From Microcystis aeruginosa Ma_MB_S_20031200_S102 (GTDB lineage Bacteria; Cyanobacteriota; Cyanobacteriia; Cyanobacteriales; Microcystaceae), in contig SFBI01000045.1 of NCBI GenBank assembly GCA_007095845.1, positions 1 through 49,888 on the forward strand: a stretch of 49,888 nt of DNA. Reading direction: 5' to 3'. The translations under genes were made by a program, and so were the position numbers. Shown here one piece after another: positions 24,754-33,233 of this stretch. The first letter of the stretch is position 1; every line of letters begins with the position of its first letter. The notes below the pieces were generated by a model. It ran no database searches, had not been told where the DNA came from, and saw only the letters and a program-made list of their open reading frames with translations.

Positions 24754-25704
24754 ATGGCTACTCATATTGTTACTGGTGTCGCGGGTTTTATCGGTTCTAA
24801 CTTGGCAGAAAAGCTTTTAGAACAAGGAGATCAGGTGATCGGTATCGATCAATTTAACGATTATTACGACCCCAGTTTAAAGCGCAAAAATGCCCATATT
24901 CTAGCCAAATATCCCAAATTTAAGTTAATAGAAGCGGATATACAAGCCCTCGACTGGCGACAACTGTTGCAAGGAGTAGAAGTATTATTCCATCAGGCAG
25001 CCCAAGCAGGAGTCAGAGCAAGCTGGGGTGATGGATTTCGTCAATATACCGAAAGGAATATAAATGCTACTCAAATTATTCTTGAGGCCGCTAAGGAAAC
25101 CCCGTCTTTACAAAGGATGGTTTTTGCTTCCACTTCCTCGGTGTATGGCAATGCGGAAACGATGCCGACTCCGGAAACCCTTTGTCCCCAACCAGTTTCA
25201 CCCTACGGCATCACCAAATTAGCGGCAGAAAGACTCTGTTGGCTATATCACCAGAATTTTAACGTTCCCGTCACTGCCTTGCGTTATTTCACCGTTTATG
25301 GACCGCGGCAACGTCCTGATATGGCTTTTCATAAGTTTTTTCAAGCAGCGATCGCAGGTAAAGCCATCGGCATCTACGGGGATGGCAAACAAACCCGCGA
25401 TTTTACCTTTATTAGCGATGCTGTGGCCGCTAATTTAGCCGCTGCCGTCGTACCAGAAGCGGTGGGGGAGGTGTTTAATATTGGTGGTGGTAGTCGCGCG
25501 GTTTTGTTGGATGTCTTGGATACCATGGAAAAAGTCATCGGTAAACCGATCGAGCGATCGCATCAAGGATTAGCCCGAGGAGATGCCCGTCACACCGCCG
25601 CCGATGTCACCAAAGCCCGTACTATTCTAGGTTATAACCCGCAAGTCTCTTTAGCCGAAGGATTAGCCCAAGAATGGCAGTGGATTCAAGAACTATATTG
25701 TTAA
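24754..25704 (+). CDS. NAD-dependent sugar epimerase, UDP-glucuronate epimerase-like
   Basis: A 316-residue extended short-chain dehydrogenase. The Rossmann GxxGxxG is in TGVAGFIGS (Gly8, 11, 14). The catalytic triad region is FASTSSVYG near 125-132 and Tyr151-x3-Lys155 in SPYGITKLAAERL. IDQFNDYYDPSLKRKNA at 31-47 is typical of UDP-glucuronate 4-epimerases, and YFTVYGPRQRPDMAFHKF supports the sugar-nucleotide group. The product would be UDP-galacturonate for cell-surface polysaccharide; the exact substrate is inferred. It stands alone and is full length. Confidence 0.82.
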   Translation: MATHIVTGVAGFIGSNLAEKLLEQGDQVIGIDQFNDYYDPSLKRKNAHILAKYPKFKLIEADIQALDWRQLLQGVEVLFHQAAQAGVRASWGDGFRQYTERNINATQIILEAAKETPSLQRMVFASTSSVYGNAETMPTPETLCPQPVSPYGITKLAAERLCWLYHQNFNVPVTALRYFTVYGPRQRPDMAFHKFFQAAIAGKAIGIYGDGKQTRDFTFISDAVAANLAAAVVPEAVGEVFNIGGGSRAVLLDVLDTMEKVIGKPIERSHQGLARGDARHTAADVTKARTILGYNPQVSLAEGLAQEWQWIQELYC

Positions 25705-25709
25705 GTTAA

Positions 25710-25991
25710 TTAGGGCTTGGCGAAAATTACTGGAAGCCTTACTAGAAAACAGTTTTGGGACTTTTTTGGCTGAAAAAGTGCAAGAAATAAAGGTTGAGAA
25801 ATCGATCCGAGAGACTCAAAACTCTTGCACTTTCCGGAAGCGATTACAAAGGTTCTGTTTCCCAGTGCGCGAGGTCATTCTGTTATTCTGATAAGTAGGG
25901 TTTGCTGAATAAATTTCCTAGTGAAGATAGGCCGAAGCCTCTTGCATGAGTGCCTCTCCTCATAACTAGCCTGTACTCAACGGATTTAGTA
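25710..25991. repeat. Gap filled by element fragments
   Basis: The 25705-26029 gap has no gene. It contains TTAATTAGGGCTTGGCGAAA at its left edge and an AAGTGCAAG/CTTGCACTT inverted pair near 25776 and 25840. TAAGTAGGGTTTGCTGAA follows at about 25901, then a right-half copy of the TACTAAATC element (about 25940-25991, ending GATTTAGTA and followed by TAA). Confidence 0.55.
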
Positions 25992-26029
25992 TAATTAGGG
26001 TTTACTGGTCACTGAAAAACCCCCGTCTC

Positions 26030-26284
26030 TCAATCTCCGTCATCCTCAAAATGATTAGCTAGTAGGAATTTTTGACTGGTGTTTAACTCTTGCCAAAGCT
26101 GGTTAATTTTCTCGTAAGCTTCCGTGGAGGTAAGTTTTCCCCCGGTGTGTAAACCAGCGATAAAAGAGACTCTCAGGGCGAATTCCTGCAAATTAGCGTT
26201 AAAAACCAAATTTTGTGGCGTGAATAAACCCCTGTAGCTGTTTTTAGGGTAGAGAAAGTTATCTTTAGAATTGAATTTTTCCAT
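26030..26284 (-). CDS. Conserved cyanobacterial hypothetical protein (DUF7219-like)
   Basis: An 84-residue soluble protein with NLVFNANLQEFALRVSFIAG and LQTGGKL-like LHTGGKLTSTEAYEKINQLW. I know this pattern from small conserved cyanobacterial proteins of unknown function (possibly DUF7219). The ATG at 26284 is preferred to a TTG three codons further upstream. It has no signal peptide or membrane helix and no obvious operon partner. Confidence 0.65.
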   Translation of the reverse strand: MEKFNSKDNFLYPKNSYRGLFTPQNLVFNANLQEFALRVSFIAGLHTGGKLTSTEAYEKINQLWQELNTSQKFLLANHFEDDGD

Positions 26285-26385
26285 TGTGACCAACCCCCCA
26301 GTATTAGGATACCTACATTATGATATTACTTAACCTTTTGTTAACTCAAGCTTAACCTAAGAATTTGAACCTGTCTCTAGATTCT

Positions 26386-26483
26386 TAAGTACCTAAGCAA
26401 AATTAATTACACATATCTAACCCCCCCTTGCCTTTTGCCTTTTGCCTTTCTTCACTAGGAAATTTATTTTGCACGACTACTTA
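26386..26483. mobile_element. Small palindromic element, TAAGTAG-end family 2, copy 2
   Basis: A 98-bp counterpart of 4479-4583 in the opposite orientation, with ends TAAGTACCTAAGCAAAATTA and (inverted) TAAGTAGTCGTGCAAAATAA. Its last three bases are the stop codon of the oxidoreductase gene. Confidence 0.7.
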
Positions 26484-27425
26484 AGAGAGTAGCTGCTGAA
26501 CTTGATTAGCTGCCGCTATCCCAGAAGTTAAGGCCGTTTCTAGGGAAGAATTTCTCGATAAATCTCCCCCTTGACACCAATCACCACAGGCAACTATAGG
26601 TAAAGGACTACTAACACTTAAACAGGGTACAGCTAAACCCTGACGGACTAAAGCATAACGCCAACGGTGAATCTGAGACCAATCCGGGAGAGGCAAAGAA
26701 GCACGAGTGAGCAAATCTAGCTTAACTGCTTCTAAATCCTCGCTATCGAGATATTTAACCGCAAAATCGGCACTACTATGCACAACAAAGACATAATCAG
26801 GGGATGATTGCCGTTTACTGCTATCGAGTCCTAACCAAGCGATGGCAGTGGAGGGAGTAACTGCGGGTAAAGAATCGCCATAACCTGCCATTACCGTTAA
26901 ACAAGGATCGTAAAGGATCGATCGCAATTCTGGCATAGTAGTTATACAAGAGTTTTCTAACAATAACGCTGCTTGCGGGGCGGGAATAGCTAGGACAATC
27001 ACGGAAAACTCTCCCCAAATTTGACCGTTATTGTTTAAAACCCATTTTCCTTGACGATTTTCCAGACGAGTAACCAGAAAATCTCGTTCAATTTCTAAAC
27101 CTTGAGCTAAAAATTTCGCCACGCTATTGATGCCAGAAGGAGCAACATAGCTAGAATCAAACCAAGAAGTAACTAGATTCTCTCTCAGGAGATTATCAAT
27201 TAAAGCCGCCGTTTTTTCGCCCTGAACAGTCAAAAAAGGCAAACCATGATCCACAGCCATCTCTTGATTAGCTCGATTAACCCGTCGCGTGGCTAAACGA
27301 CCACCAATGCCTCTAGACTTATCAAATAGCTTAACAGTGTAACCTCGATCGCACAACTGACGAGCGCAGGTTAACCCGGCTAAACCCGCACCAATGATCC
27401 CAATCTTAATCGAAAAATTTGTCAC
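26481..27425 (-). CDS. FAD-dependent amine-oxidase/renalase-like oxidoreductase
   Basis: A 314-residue flavoprotein. The dinucleotide-binding GAGLAG is at 12-17, followed by KLFDKSRGIGGRLATRR, the ribose and pyrophosphate contact seen in renalase-like and squalene/amine oxidases, and VDHGLPFLTVQ. Near the C-terminus, VACGDWCQGGDLSRNSSLETALTSG closes the FAD site. The substrate is unknown. The stop codon TAA is the terminal triplet of the small element at 26386-26483, so the original C-terminus may have been changed slightly by insertion. Confidence 0.8.
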   Translation of the reverse strand: MTNFSIKIGIIGAGLAGLTCARQLCDRGYTVKLFDKSRGIGGRLATRRVNRANQEMAVDHGLPFLTVQGEKTAALIDNLLRENLVTSWFDSSYVAPSGINSVAKFLAQGLEIERDFLVTRLENRQGKWVLNNNGQIWGEFSVIVLAIPAPQAALLLENSCITTMPELRSILYDPCLTVMAGYGDSLPAVTPSTAIAWLGLDSSKRQSSPDYVFVVHSSADFAVKYLDSEDLEAVKLDLLTRASLPLPDWSQIHRWRYALVRQGLAVPCLSVSSPLPIVACGDWCQGGDLSRNSSLETALTSGIAAANQVQQLLS

Positions 27426-27522
27426 TAGCCTTCCTAATCCTGTAAACCCTTGAGTTAATATTATTAGTAATCAGCACTAGCGAAACTGATTTGATTATTG
27501 GGGCTGAGGAGGACAAACTACA

Positions 27523-28350
27523 TTGGACGAACTACGCACAGCTTTGGAGTTAGCCACCGAGGAGGAACTACAGCAAATCACTAACATCCTCTTTTGCCGT
27601 CGTTTTAACCCTCTCGATTATCTACGAGCGCCGGACGCAATCGCCGTTCAAAGTCAAGATTGGGAAAGTTGGTTAGATAGCGTCGAGGATCGTTTTCGTT
27701 ATTTGGCTGCCGATGGTGTGACAGTGTTAAAAGGTCAAACGCAAAAAGTTAGTTATCGTCAAATTCTAGTTCGTGTCTGTCATTTCCTCAAGGTTCCCTA
27801 CTCCCAAAAAATGCCGACAACGGAAATTGAAGCGGAAATCTATCTTCACCTCGTTAACAAAGCTTGGAAACGTCTCCCCCCATCGGAACAAAAATCCCTC
27901 TCGATTCAAATTCAAAAGGCGCTTGCGGATTGCCACACTCCCCAACCCTTACCGGTTCACCTACAACACAATCCCCTTGATATAGTCTTCAAAGGCAGTA
28001 GCGTCATCGCCGTTAATTCTATCCTGAAACCGATTCTGCTCAAACATATCGCCGGGCAGTTCGCTCTCCATTTTGCCCGCTATCAAGGGGCAAAAACTGC
28101 CCTAGTCCAGGGTGGGACAATTGTTAATCAAATTGCCCTACAAACGGCTAAACAGGGCATGACGAGGGCGGCAGCCCGCTACGGAGCCGTCAGAACCGCG
28201 TTAAGTTTGGTAGGACCGGCTTTATGGGGTTGGTTTATTGCTGATCTCGGTTGGAAAGCGATCGCGACTGATTACGGCCGGATTATCCCGACTATTTTTG
28301 CCCTTGCCCAAATTCGTCTGACTCGTGACGATTGTTGGCAACCTGCCTAG
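27523..28350 (+). CDS. YaaW family protein
   Basis: A 275-residue protein resembling E. coli YaaW. It has a helical N-terminus MDELRTALELATEEELQQIT, a central TEIEAEIYLHLVNKAWKRLP region, and a hydrophobic, alanine- and glycine-rich C-terminus (ALSLVGPALWGWFIADLGWK) that may sit in a membrane. Its function is not established. The start is TTG at 27523, with AGGAGG about 11 bases upstream (GAGGAGGACAAACTACATTG), which decides the start. The O-antigen ligase-like gene begins two bases after its stop. Confidence 0.7.
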   Translation: MDELRTALELATEEELQQITNILFCRRFNPLDYLRAPDAIAVQSQDWESWLDSVEDRFRYLAADGVTVLKGQTQKVSYRQILVRVCHFLKVPYSQKMPTTEIEAEIYLHLVNKAWKRLPPSEQKSLSIQIQKALADCHTPQPLPVHLQHNPLDIVFKGSSVIAVNSILKPILLKHIAGQFALHFARYQGAKTALVQGGTIVNQIALQTAKQGMTRAAARYGAVRTALSLVGPALWGWFIADLGWKAIATDYGRIIPTIFALAQIRLTRDDCWQPA

Positions 28351-28351
28351 C

Positions 28352-29626
28352 ATGAAAAAGATTTTTTGTCAAGGGTGGGAGTGGAATTTAATACTTTTTT
28401 CAGTTTTTATCGCCATGATGCTGCCGGAGTTGGCGGGTATCGGCATTATTATCGTGTTAATTAGGGTTTTTACTGGCAATTTTCGGGCAATTATTCAGTC
28501 ACGTCTCAATCAAGGTCTCGGTATCGTCACACTTTGGTTAATGATTAGTGCCAGTCTTTCCCCAACTCCGGGGGATGCTTGGATTGGTTTAGGAAATTTC
28601 CTGCCTTTTTTCTTCTTTTTTAGCAATATCAGACAATTAATAAAAAAACCCTCTCAATTGCGTCAACTAGCTTGGGTGATGGTTATTCCGTCGGTTTGGG
28701 TAGTGGTGATGGGATGGGGACAAATTTTTCTCGGTTGGCAAAAACCAGAAGCATTAAAAGGGATTTTTACCTGGCCCTACGGAGCGGGGGGCGAACCTTT
28801 AGGGCGGATGTCTTCGGTTTTTATGTATGCTAATCTTTTAGGGGCTTATTTACTCATAACTGTGATTTTAGCGATCGGTTTATTAATTCTAACTTGGCGG
28901 CAGTGGCACAGACAAAGAAATAACCTTTTAAATCTCAAAGTCGGGTTTTTAACTTTAACTATATTTATCGACAGTGTAGGGCTATTTTTCAGCAATTCTC
29001 GCAATGCTTGGGCCTTAGCCTTTTTAGGTTGCCTAATTTTTGCCCTTTATCTGGGTTGGAATGCCTTAGTCGCTGGTTTTGTCCTCTTGGGAGGGGTGAT
29101 TTCCCTTGCTTCTTGGGGACCAAATCCTTTCAGGGATAGTCTGCGTTTTTTGGTTCCTAGGGCGATTTGGGCGCGATTATCCGATGAAATGTTCCCCAAT
29201 CGCCCTCTAGCGACTCTCAGATCGACTCAATGGCGTTTTACTCTAGAAATGACCCAAGAAAGACCCCTATTCGGTTGGGGATTACGCAGTTTTACACCTC
29301 TCTACGAAAAAAGTCAGGGATTGTGGTTAGGTCATCCCCATAATTTATATTTGATGTTAATGGCAGAAACGGGAATTATTGGCTTAATTTTATTGTCTGT
29401 TTGGGTGGGTTGGATTTATGCCCAAGGGTGGCGTTTATTTATCTTTCTACGGCAACAAAAAGCCGGGGGTGAGTTAATTATCTTTACCTATCTGGTGGCC
29501 TTTGGTGCTTGCGTTTTATTTAATCTCGTCGATGTCACCCTCTCCGATGTCAAGATTAATACTATTGTTTGGCTTCTCTTGGCTGCCATTGCTGGGGTCA
29601 GTCAAAGGTTAAATTATGAATTATGA
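28352..29626 (+). CDS. O-antigen ligase / Wzy-C family membrane protein
   Basis: A 424-residue integral membrane protein with about ten to twelve hydrophobic segments and the Wzy-C loop. RPLFGWGLRSFTPLYEK and LWLGHPHNLYLMLMAETG contain the conserved GWG and HPHN-like motifs of O-antigen ligases and polymerases. It probably joins or polymerises surface glycans. The ATG at 28352 follows the YaaW stop by one base; a GTG at 28325 in frame would add nine residues. The last codons and the TGA lie inside a long heptamer array, so the terminal residues NYEL are encoded by the repeat. Confidence 0.8.
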   Translation: MKKIFCQGWEWNLILFSVFIAMMLPELAGIGIIIVLIRVFTGNFRAIIQSRLNQGLGIVTLWLMISASLSPTPGDAWIGLGNFLPFFFFFSNIRQLIKKPSQLRQLAWVMVIPSVWVVVMGWGQIFLGWQKPEALKGIFTWPYGAGGEPLGRMSSVFMYANLLGAYLLITVILAIGLLILTWRQWHRQRNNLLNLKVGFLTLTIFIDSVGLFFSNSRNAWALAFLGCLIFALYLGWNALVAGFVLLGGVISLASWGPNPFRDSLRFLVPRAIWARLSDEMFPNRPLATLRSTQWRFTLEMTQERPLFGWGLRSFTPLYEKSQGLWLGHPHNLYLMLMAETGIIGLILLSVWVGWIYAQGWRLFIFLRQQKAGGELIIFTYLVAFGACVLFNLVDVTLSDVKINTIVWLLLAAIAGVSQRLNYEL

Positions 29627-29730
29627 ATTATGAATTATGAATTATGAATTATGAATTATGAATTATGAATTATGAATTATGAATTATGAATTATGAATTA
29701 TGAATTATGAATTATGAATTATGAATTATG
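29613..29730. repeat. ATTATGA heptamer array, about 17 copies
   Basis: An uninterrupted run of the 7-bp unit ATTATGA over about 118 bp. It begins within the last codons of the upstream gene and continues past the stop. Each unit shifts frame by one, and stops occur in the array, so copy number would have limited effect on the protein. Confidence 0.9.
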
Positions 29731-30203
29731 GAAGTGGGGTGTGGGAATTATGAATTATGAAGTGGGGAAGTGGGGAATTGGAGAAGTGGGGAAGTGGGGT
29801 GTGGGAATTATAAATTATGAATTATGAATTATGAATTGGGGTGTGGGAATTATAAATTATGAATTATGAATTATGAATTGGAGAAGTGGGGTGTGGGAAT
29901 TATAAATTATGAATTATGAATTATGAAGTGGGGAAGTGGGGAAGTGGGGAAGTGGGGAATTGGGGAAGTGGGGTGTGGGAATTATAAATTATGAATTATG
30001 AATTATGAAGTGGGGAAGTGGGGAGAGGGAATTATGAATTATGAATTATGAAGTGGGGTGTTGGGGGAGTGGGGTTTTAGGGTTTTAGGGTTTTAGTGGA
30101 AATTACTCTATCTCCCCATTACCCTATTCCCCCATTTCCCTATCCTCTTCTAACTACTGACTCCTAACCCCACCAACAAACTTTTTGCTGCAAACCCTAC
30201 TTA
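29731..30203. repeat. Composite GAAGTGGGG / AATTATGAATT repeats with TAAGTAGGG end
   Basis: Alternating GAAGTGGGGTGTGGGAATTA and AATTATGA words. Then three GGGTTTTA iterations and a unique block end at ACCCTACTTA. The last 150 bp are the reverse complement of the start of 6951-7273, except that the TCAGTTATC iterations are reduced. The final TTA is the complement of the AEC gene stop codon. Confidence 0.8.
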
Positions 30204-31097
30204 TAAATAGACTTTTAATAACCAAAGAAAGAAAGGAATAGTCAGAAAACTAGCAAGGGTAGTGACCACAACTGTGCGGGCCATTAAAGCTGCTGAACCA
30301 CCGAATTCTGTGACTAAAATGACAGTATTAACGGCAGTGGGCATGGCACTTTGTAGGATGAGAATTTTTAGATCCATACCAGTTAATCCTAAACTATTGC
30401 CGATCGCAAATGCCAAAAGAGGAGCGACTAAAAGACGCAAACAGGCTCCTAATAATTCTAATTTACCGATCGCTAATTTTTGCTGAGATAATTGGATACC
30501 TAGGATAATTAAAGCCAAAGGAATTGCCGCTTGTCCTAGATAGCTAATACTTTTATCTAATTGCAGGGGAAGATGAAAAGAGAAAGTTTGAAAGCTAATG
30601 CCGATAAAAATTGACCAGATTAAGGGTAATTGAAAAACTAGGCGAAATCCTGAAAGAAAGCTTTTTCCTCGCAAATAAGCGGGACTAATACCAAATAAAA
30701 GAATACTAGAACCAATCATATAAATTATCGCTCTTTCCAGTCCAGCCGCACCCAGGGCAAAACTAGCCACCGGTAAACCCATATTACCGTTATTGGGTAT
30801 CACAGCGGCAGCCATGAGGCTTTTGCGGGTATCAGCATCGAGACTGAGACAAGAGGCGATAATTTCGACGATAATCACCATTACCAGTGAAATAAGAGCA
30901 AAACCTAGGAGAATTAAACCGATATTGCTGCCGGATACAGTGGTGTGATAGAGTCCATCAATCACCAAAGCGGGAGCAAGAATATACACCGTGATTTGGG
31001 AAAGGGAATGCACTTCAACAGTGAGAATTTTTCCTGCTATCACACCGATGAGGATGATAAAACCCACTGGAATAATAGCGGAGAGGATGACAAGCAT
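30201..31097 (-). CDS. AEC family transporter
   Basis: A 298-residue membrane protein of the auxin efflux carrier family, with about ten hydrophobic helices in two similar halves. It opens LVILSAIIPVGFIILIGVIAG and has IPNNGNMGLPVASFALG in the first half (the conserved N-rich loop) and QSAMPTAVNTVILVTEFGG in the second. Substrates in bacteria are small organic anions; nothing here fixes one. Its TAA stop is the terminal triplet of the adjacent repeat element. Confidence 0.88.
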   Translation of the reverse strand: MLVILSAIIPVGFIILIGVIAGKILTVEVHSLSQITVYILAPALVIDGLYHTTVSGSNIGLILLGFALISLVMVIIVEIIASCLSLDADTRKSLMAAAVIPNNGNMGLPVASFALGAAGLERAIIYMIGSSILLFGISPAYLRGKSFLSGFRLVFQLPLIWSIFIGISFQTFSFHLPLQLDKSISYLGQAAIPLALIILGIQLSQQKLAIGKLELLGACLRLLVAPLLAFAIGNSLGLTGMDLKILILQSAMPTAVNTVILVTEFGGSAALMARTVVVTTLASFLTIPFFLWLLKVYL

Positions 31098-31146
31098 TAA
31101 TCAGGTAAAAAGTAAATAGTACATAGAAAAAAACTGATCTGATTTT

Positions 31147-31722
31147 TTAACGGATTTCTGTTATGTCTTCATATAAAGATTCGATCGCACAGTGAAAATC
31201 GATACTAGCTAGATAAATATCTGCTCCTTTGCTGTAGGGATAAAGAACCCAGAATCCTTCATCATTGCGACGAAAACAATCTACACTGATGCGTTCTTGA
31301 CTGATAAGAACGTATTCTTCTAAAGTTTCAAGGGAACGATAGTCGGCAAATTTATCGCCCCGGTCAAAGGCAGCAGTAGTGGGGGATAATACTTCTACAA
31401 TCAAGCGCGGATAACGGATAAAATCTTCCGAGAAAGACTGATTATCTCGCGAGTCGCAAGTAACTACAAGATCGGGATAAAAATAACTATTAGCCATTTC
31501 TAGACGAACTTTCATATCTGTGGCATAGACAAGACAACCACTACCCCGCAGCCGGTTTTTTAAAAGTGTGGCCAAGTTGATAATAATCATACCATGGGCT
31601 TTACTTGCACCAGCCATGGCGTAGGTTTGACCACGAATGTATTCGTGTTTATCCTTGGCTATTCTCTCCGTTGCTAAATAATCTTCCGGGGAAAGATAGT
31701 TATGGTCAAAGTTAGCAATCAT
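31147..31722 (-). CDS. Uma2 family (DUF820) putative endonuclease
   Basis: A 191-residue protein of the Uma2/DUF820 family, abundant in cyanobacteria, with a PD-(D/E)XK nuclease-like fold. It shows YLSPEDYLATERIAKDKHEYI at the start, YPDLVVTCD with the conserved Asp, and LIVEVLSPTTAAFDRGDKFADYR, the E-x-LSP motif and following helix. The biological role is unclear. A truncated HepT-like frame ends five bases upstream on the same strand. Confidence 0.88.
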   Translation of the reverse strand: MIANFDHNYLSPEDYLATERIAKDKHEYIRGQTYAMAGASKAHGMIIINLATLLKNRLRGSGCLVYATDMKVRLEMANSYFYPDLVVTCDSRDNQSFSEDFIRYPRLIVEVLSPTTAAFDRGDKFADYRSLETLEEYVLISQERISVDCFRRNDEGFWVLYPYSKGADIYLASIDFHCAIESLYEDITEIR

Positions 31723-31726
31723 TTGG

Positions 31727-31897
31727 TTAAATCACCTTTATTGTCTCTAAAATCAATTCTAACTCTCGATCGAGGAGCGGTACATTTTCAAAAATTTTCT
31801 GACAAACGCCTGCAAATTTTGCTGGTTGATTGGCAAATTGTTGAGCTAATTTACCTGCTCGGACAATATCTAGTAAAAAAGCCTTATCCCGCCACAT
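31727..31897 (-). pseudogene. Internally deleted HepT-like toxin remnant
   Basis: A 56-codon frame: MWRDKAFLLDIVRAGKLAQQ opens like a HepT (DUF86) toxin, and ENVPLLDRELELILE near the end resembles the HepT C-terminus. The middle half of the usual 110 residues, including the R-x4-6-H RNase motif, is missing. It overlaps the end of an MNT antitoxin remnant. A 27-bp imperfect direct repeat (GATTTTAGAGACA..GTGATTTA) bounds the frame and may mark the rearrangement. Confidence 0.55.
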
Positions 31898-32042
31898 AAA
31901 TCACTTGCGCTGTCTCTAAAATCTATCGTTGACGAATCCAATTATGACTCTGCTCGATCGATTTTTTTGTTAGCAAATCAACTTTCCGTCCCAATAAATT
32001 CTCTAATTCCCGTTTCATCCTCGAAAACTCCAGAAGTCCCCA
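31884..32042 (-). pseudogene. MNT-type nucleotidyltransferase antitoxin remnant
   Basis: The minus-strand frame WGLLEFSRMKRELENLLGRK, then DLLTKKSIEQSHNWIRQR, meets TAG at 31925-31923, then continues ILETAQVIYVAG and stops at 31884. This is the C-terminal part of minimal nucleotidyltransferases that pair with HepT. The catalytic N-terminal part (GSx10DxD) is absent. The HepT start overlaps the end, as in intact pairs. Confidence 0.6.
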
Positions 32043-32166
32043 AGAAACACTATCGGTTCTCTTGGGTTTGGTGGGTAAAATGTACTCTAAGACACATTCC
32101 TGCCAGCGAGCGACTGGAACTAACCACAAAGACACAAAGGACACAAAGATTGATCGGTTTTCAGAT

Positions 32167-33027
32167 TTAAGGGGAATTATCGCTAACGACACGAAAACCA
32201 ATATCATAGAGTCCAGCAGTAGCCATAAATTTGACTCGGTAGGCCGAGCGACATTTGTTAGGGCCATCATTCCAGGAACCCCCGCGCAAAACTCGTCTGT
32301 CCCTATCTTCTATGGTGGCCGCTTCGTAGTTATCGCGCCAGTAATCTGCACACCATTCCCTGACATTTCCGTGCAAATCGTAGAGTCCGAAAGGGTTAGC
32401 GACGGCAAACATTCCCACTGGTGTGGTTTCCCTGCGATCGCATCCTAAGCGACCTTCTCCATAACGACCAGAACTGCACACTTTCCCGCCATAATCCCAG
32501 TCCACCCCCGAATAGTTGGCTAAATCCGTGGAAATTGTCGGGCCAAAGTGGAAGGGGGTTGATGTACCTCCCCGACAAGCGTATTCCCATTCTTTTTCTG
32601 CGGGTAAACGATAATTCAGTCCGGTGAGACGGGATAGGCGATCGCAAAATTCCACCGCTTCCCACCAGTTAATTTGTTCTACAGGGCGATCGTAACCTTC
32701 AAAATGGGCCGGATAGGGATTAAGTTCAATATTTACCGGTTCTAATTTTGCCACCTCGCGCCATTGTCGTTGGGTAATTGGGTAGCGACTCAGACAAAAA
32801 GCCTGAATATTAACCAGAGATTGGGGACTTTGACTCAATTTCCAGCCTAACTCACTTTTGGGCGCACCGATGAGGTGTTGACCGCTAGGGATAGAAATCA
32901 TTTCTAAAAAGGTTTTTTTGCTTAAAAAATACTGATAACCTCGATTAGTGACTTTTTCCCGTTTAATTTCCTCACCTTTGCCATTAACAGTGACCACCTC
33001 ATCGGTAAAATCTAACCATTCTCCCAT
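32167..33027 (-). CDS. FGE-sulfatase domain protein without variable-region signature
   Basis: A 286-residue FGE-family protein. The N-terminal 35 residues form a beta-rich lead (DEVVTVNGKGEEIKREKV), then ISIPSGQHLIGAPKSELG, RPVEQINWWEAVEFCDRLS, RLPAEKEWEYACRGGT and GLYDLHGNVREWCADYW. The end, VLRGGSWNDGPNKCRSAYR then IGFRVVSDNSP, is the position that varies in the two FGE genes upstream. Here the codons there end in any base, so this copy seems not to be under retroelement diversification. A repeat of ACAAAGACACAAAG words lies just past its stop. Confidence 0.87.
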   Translation of the reverse strand: MGEWLDFTDEVVTVNGKGEEIKREKVTNRGYQYFLSKKTFLEMISIPSGQHLIGAPKSELGWKLSQSPQSLVNIQAFCLSRYPITQRQWREVAKLEPVNIELNPYPAHFEGYDRPVEQINWWEAVEFCDRLSRLTGLNYRLPAEKEWEYACRGGTSTPFHFGPTISTDLANYSGVDWDYGGKVCSSGRYGEGRLGCDRRETTPVGMFAVANPFGLYDLHGNVREWCADYWRDNYEAATIEDRDRRVLRGGSWNDGPNKCRSAYRVKFMATAGLYDIGFRVVSDNSP

Positions 33028-33233
33028 TCTGCACCCCTCTATCGGTTATCGGTTGATCGGGTTAAGCTGCGAGTCTAGAAAAATCTCGCAACCCACCAGT
33101 TACAAGAATAACAAGACTTCGATCGCTTATCCCCTGATGAGTTTTTATTTTAATTAATTTTTTGCTTTGAGAGCAAATCGGTTTTTAACAGATGGATTGT
33201 TTCCCCTCACTTCTCACCTTCCCACTCGCCATA

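Noticed and set aside
29613-30100. Regular repeats after the O-antigen ligase gene as a CRISPR or origin iterons
   Set aside because: The heptamers are contiguous and low complexity, and no dnaA, dnaA boxes or cas genes are present.
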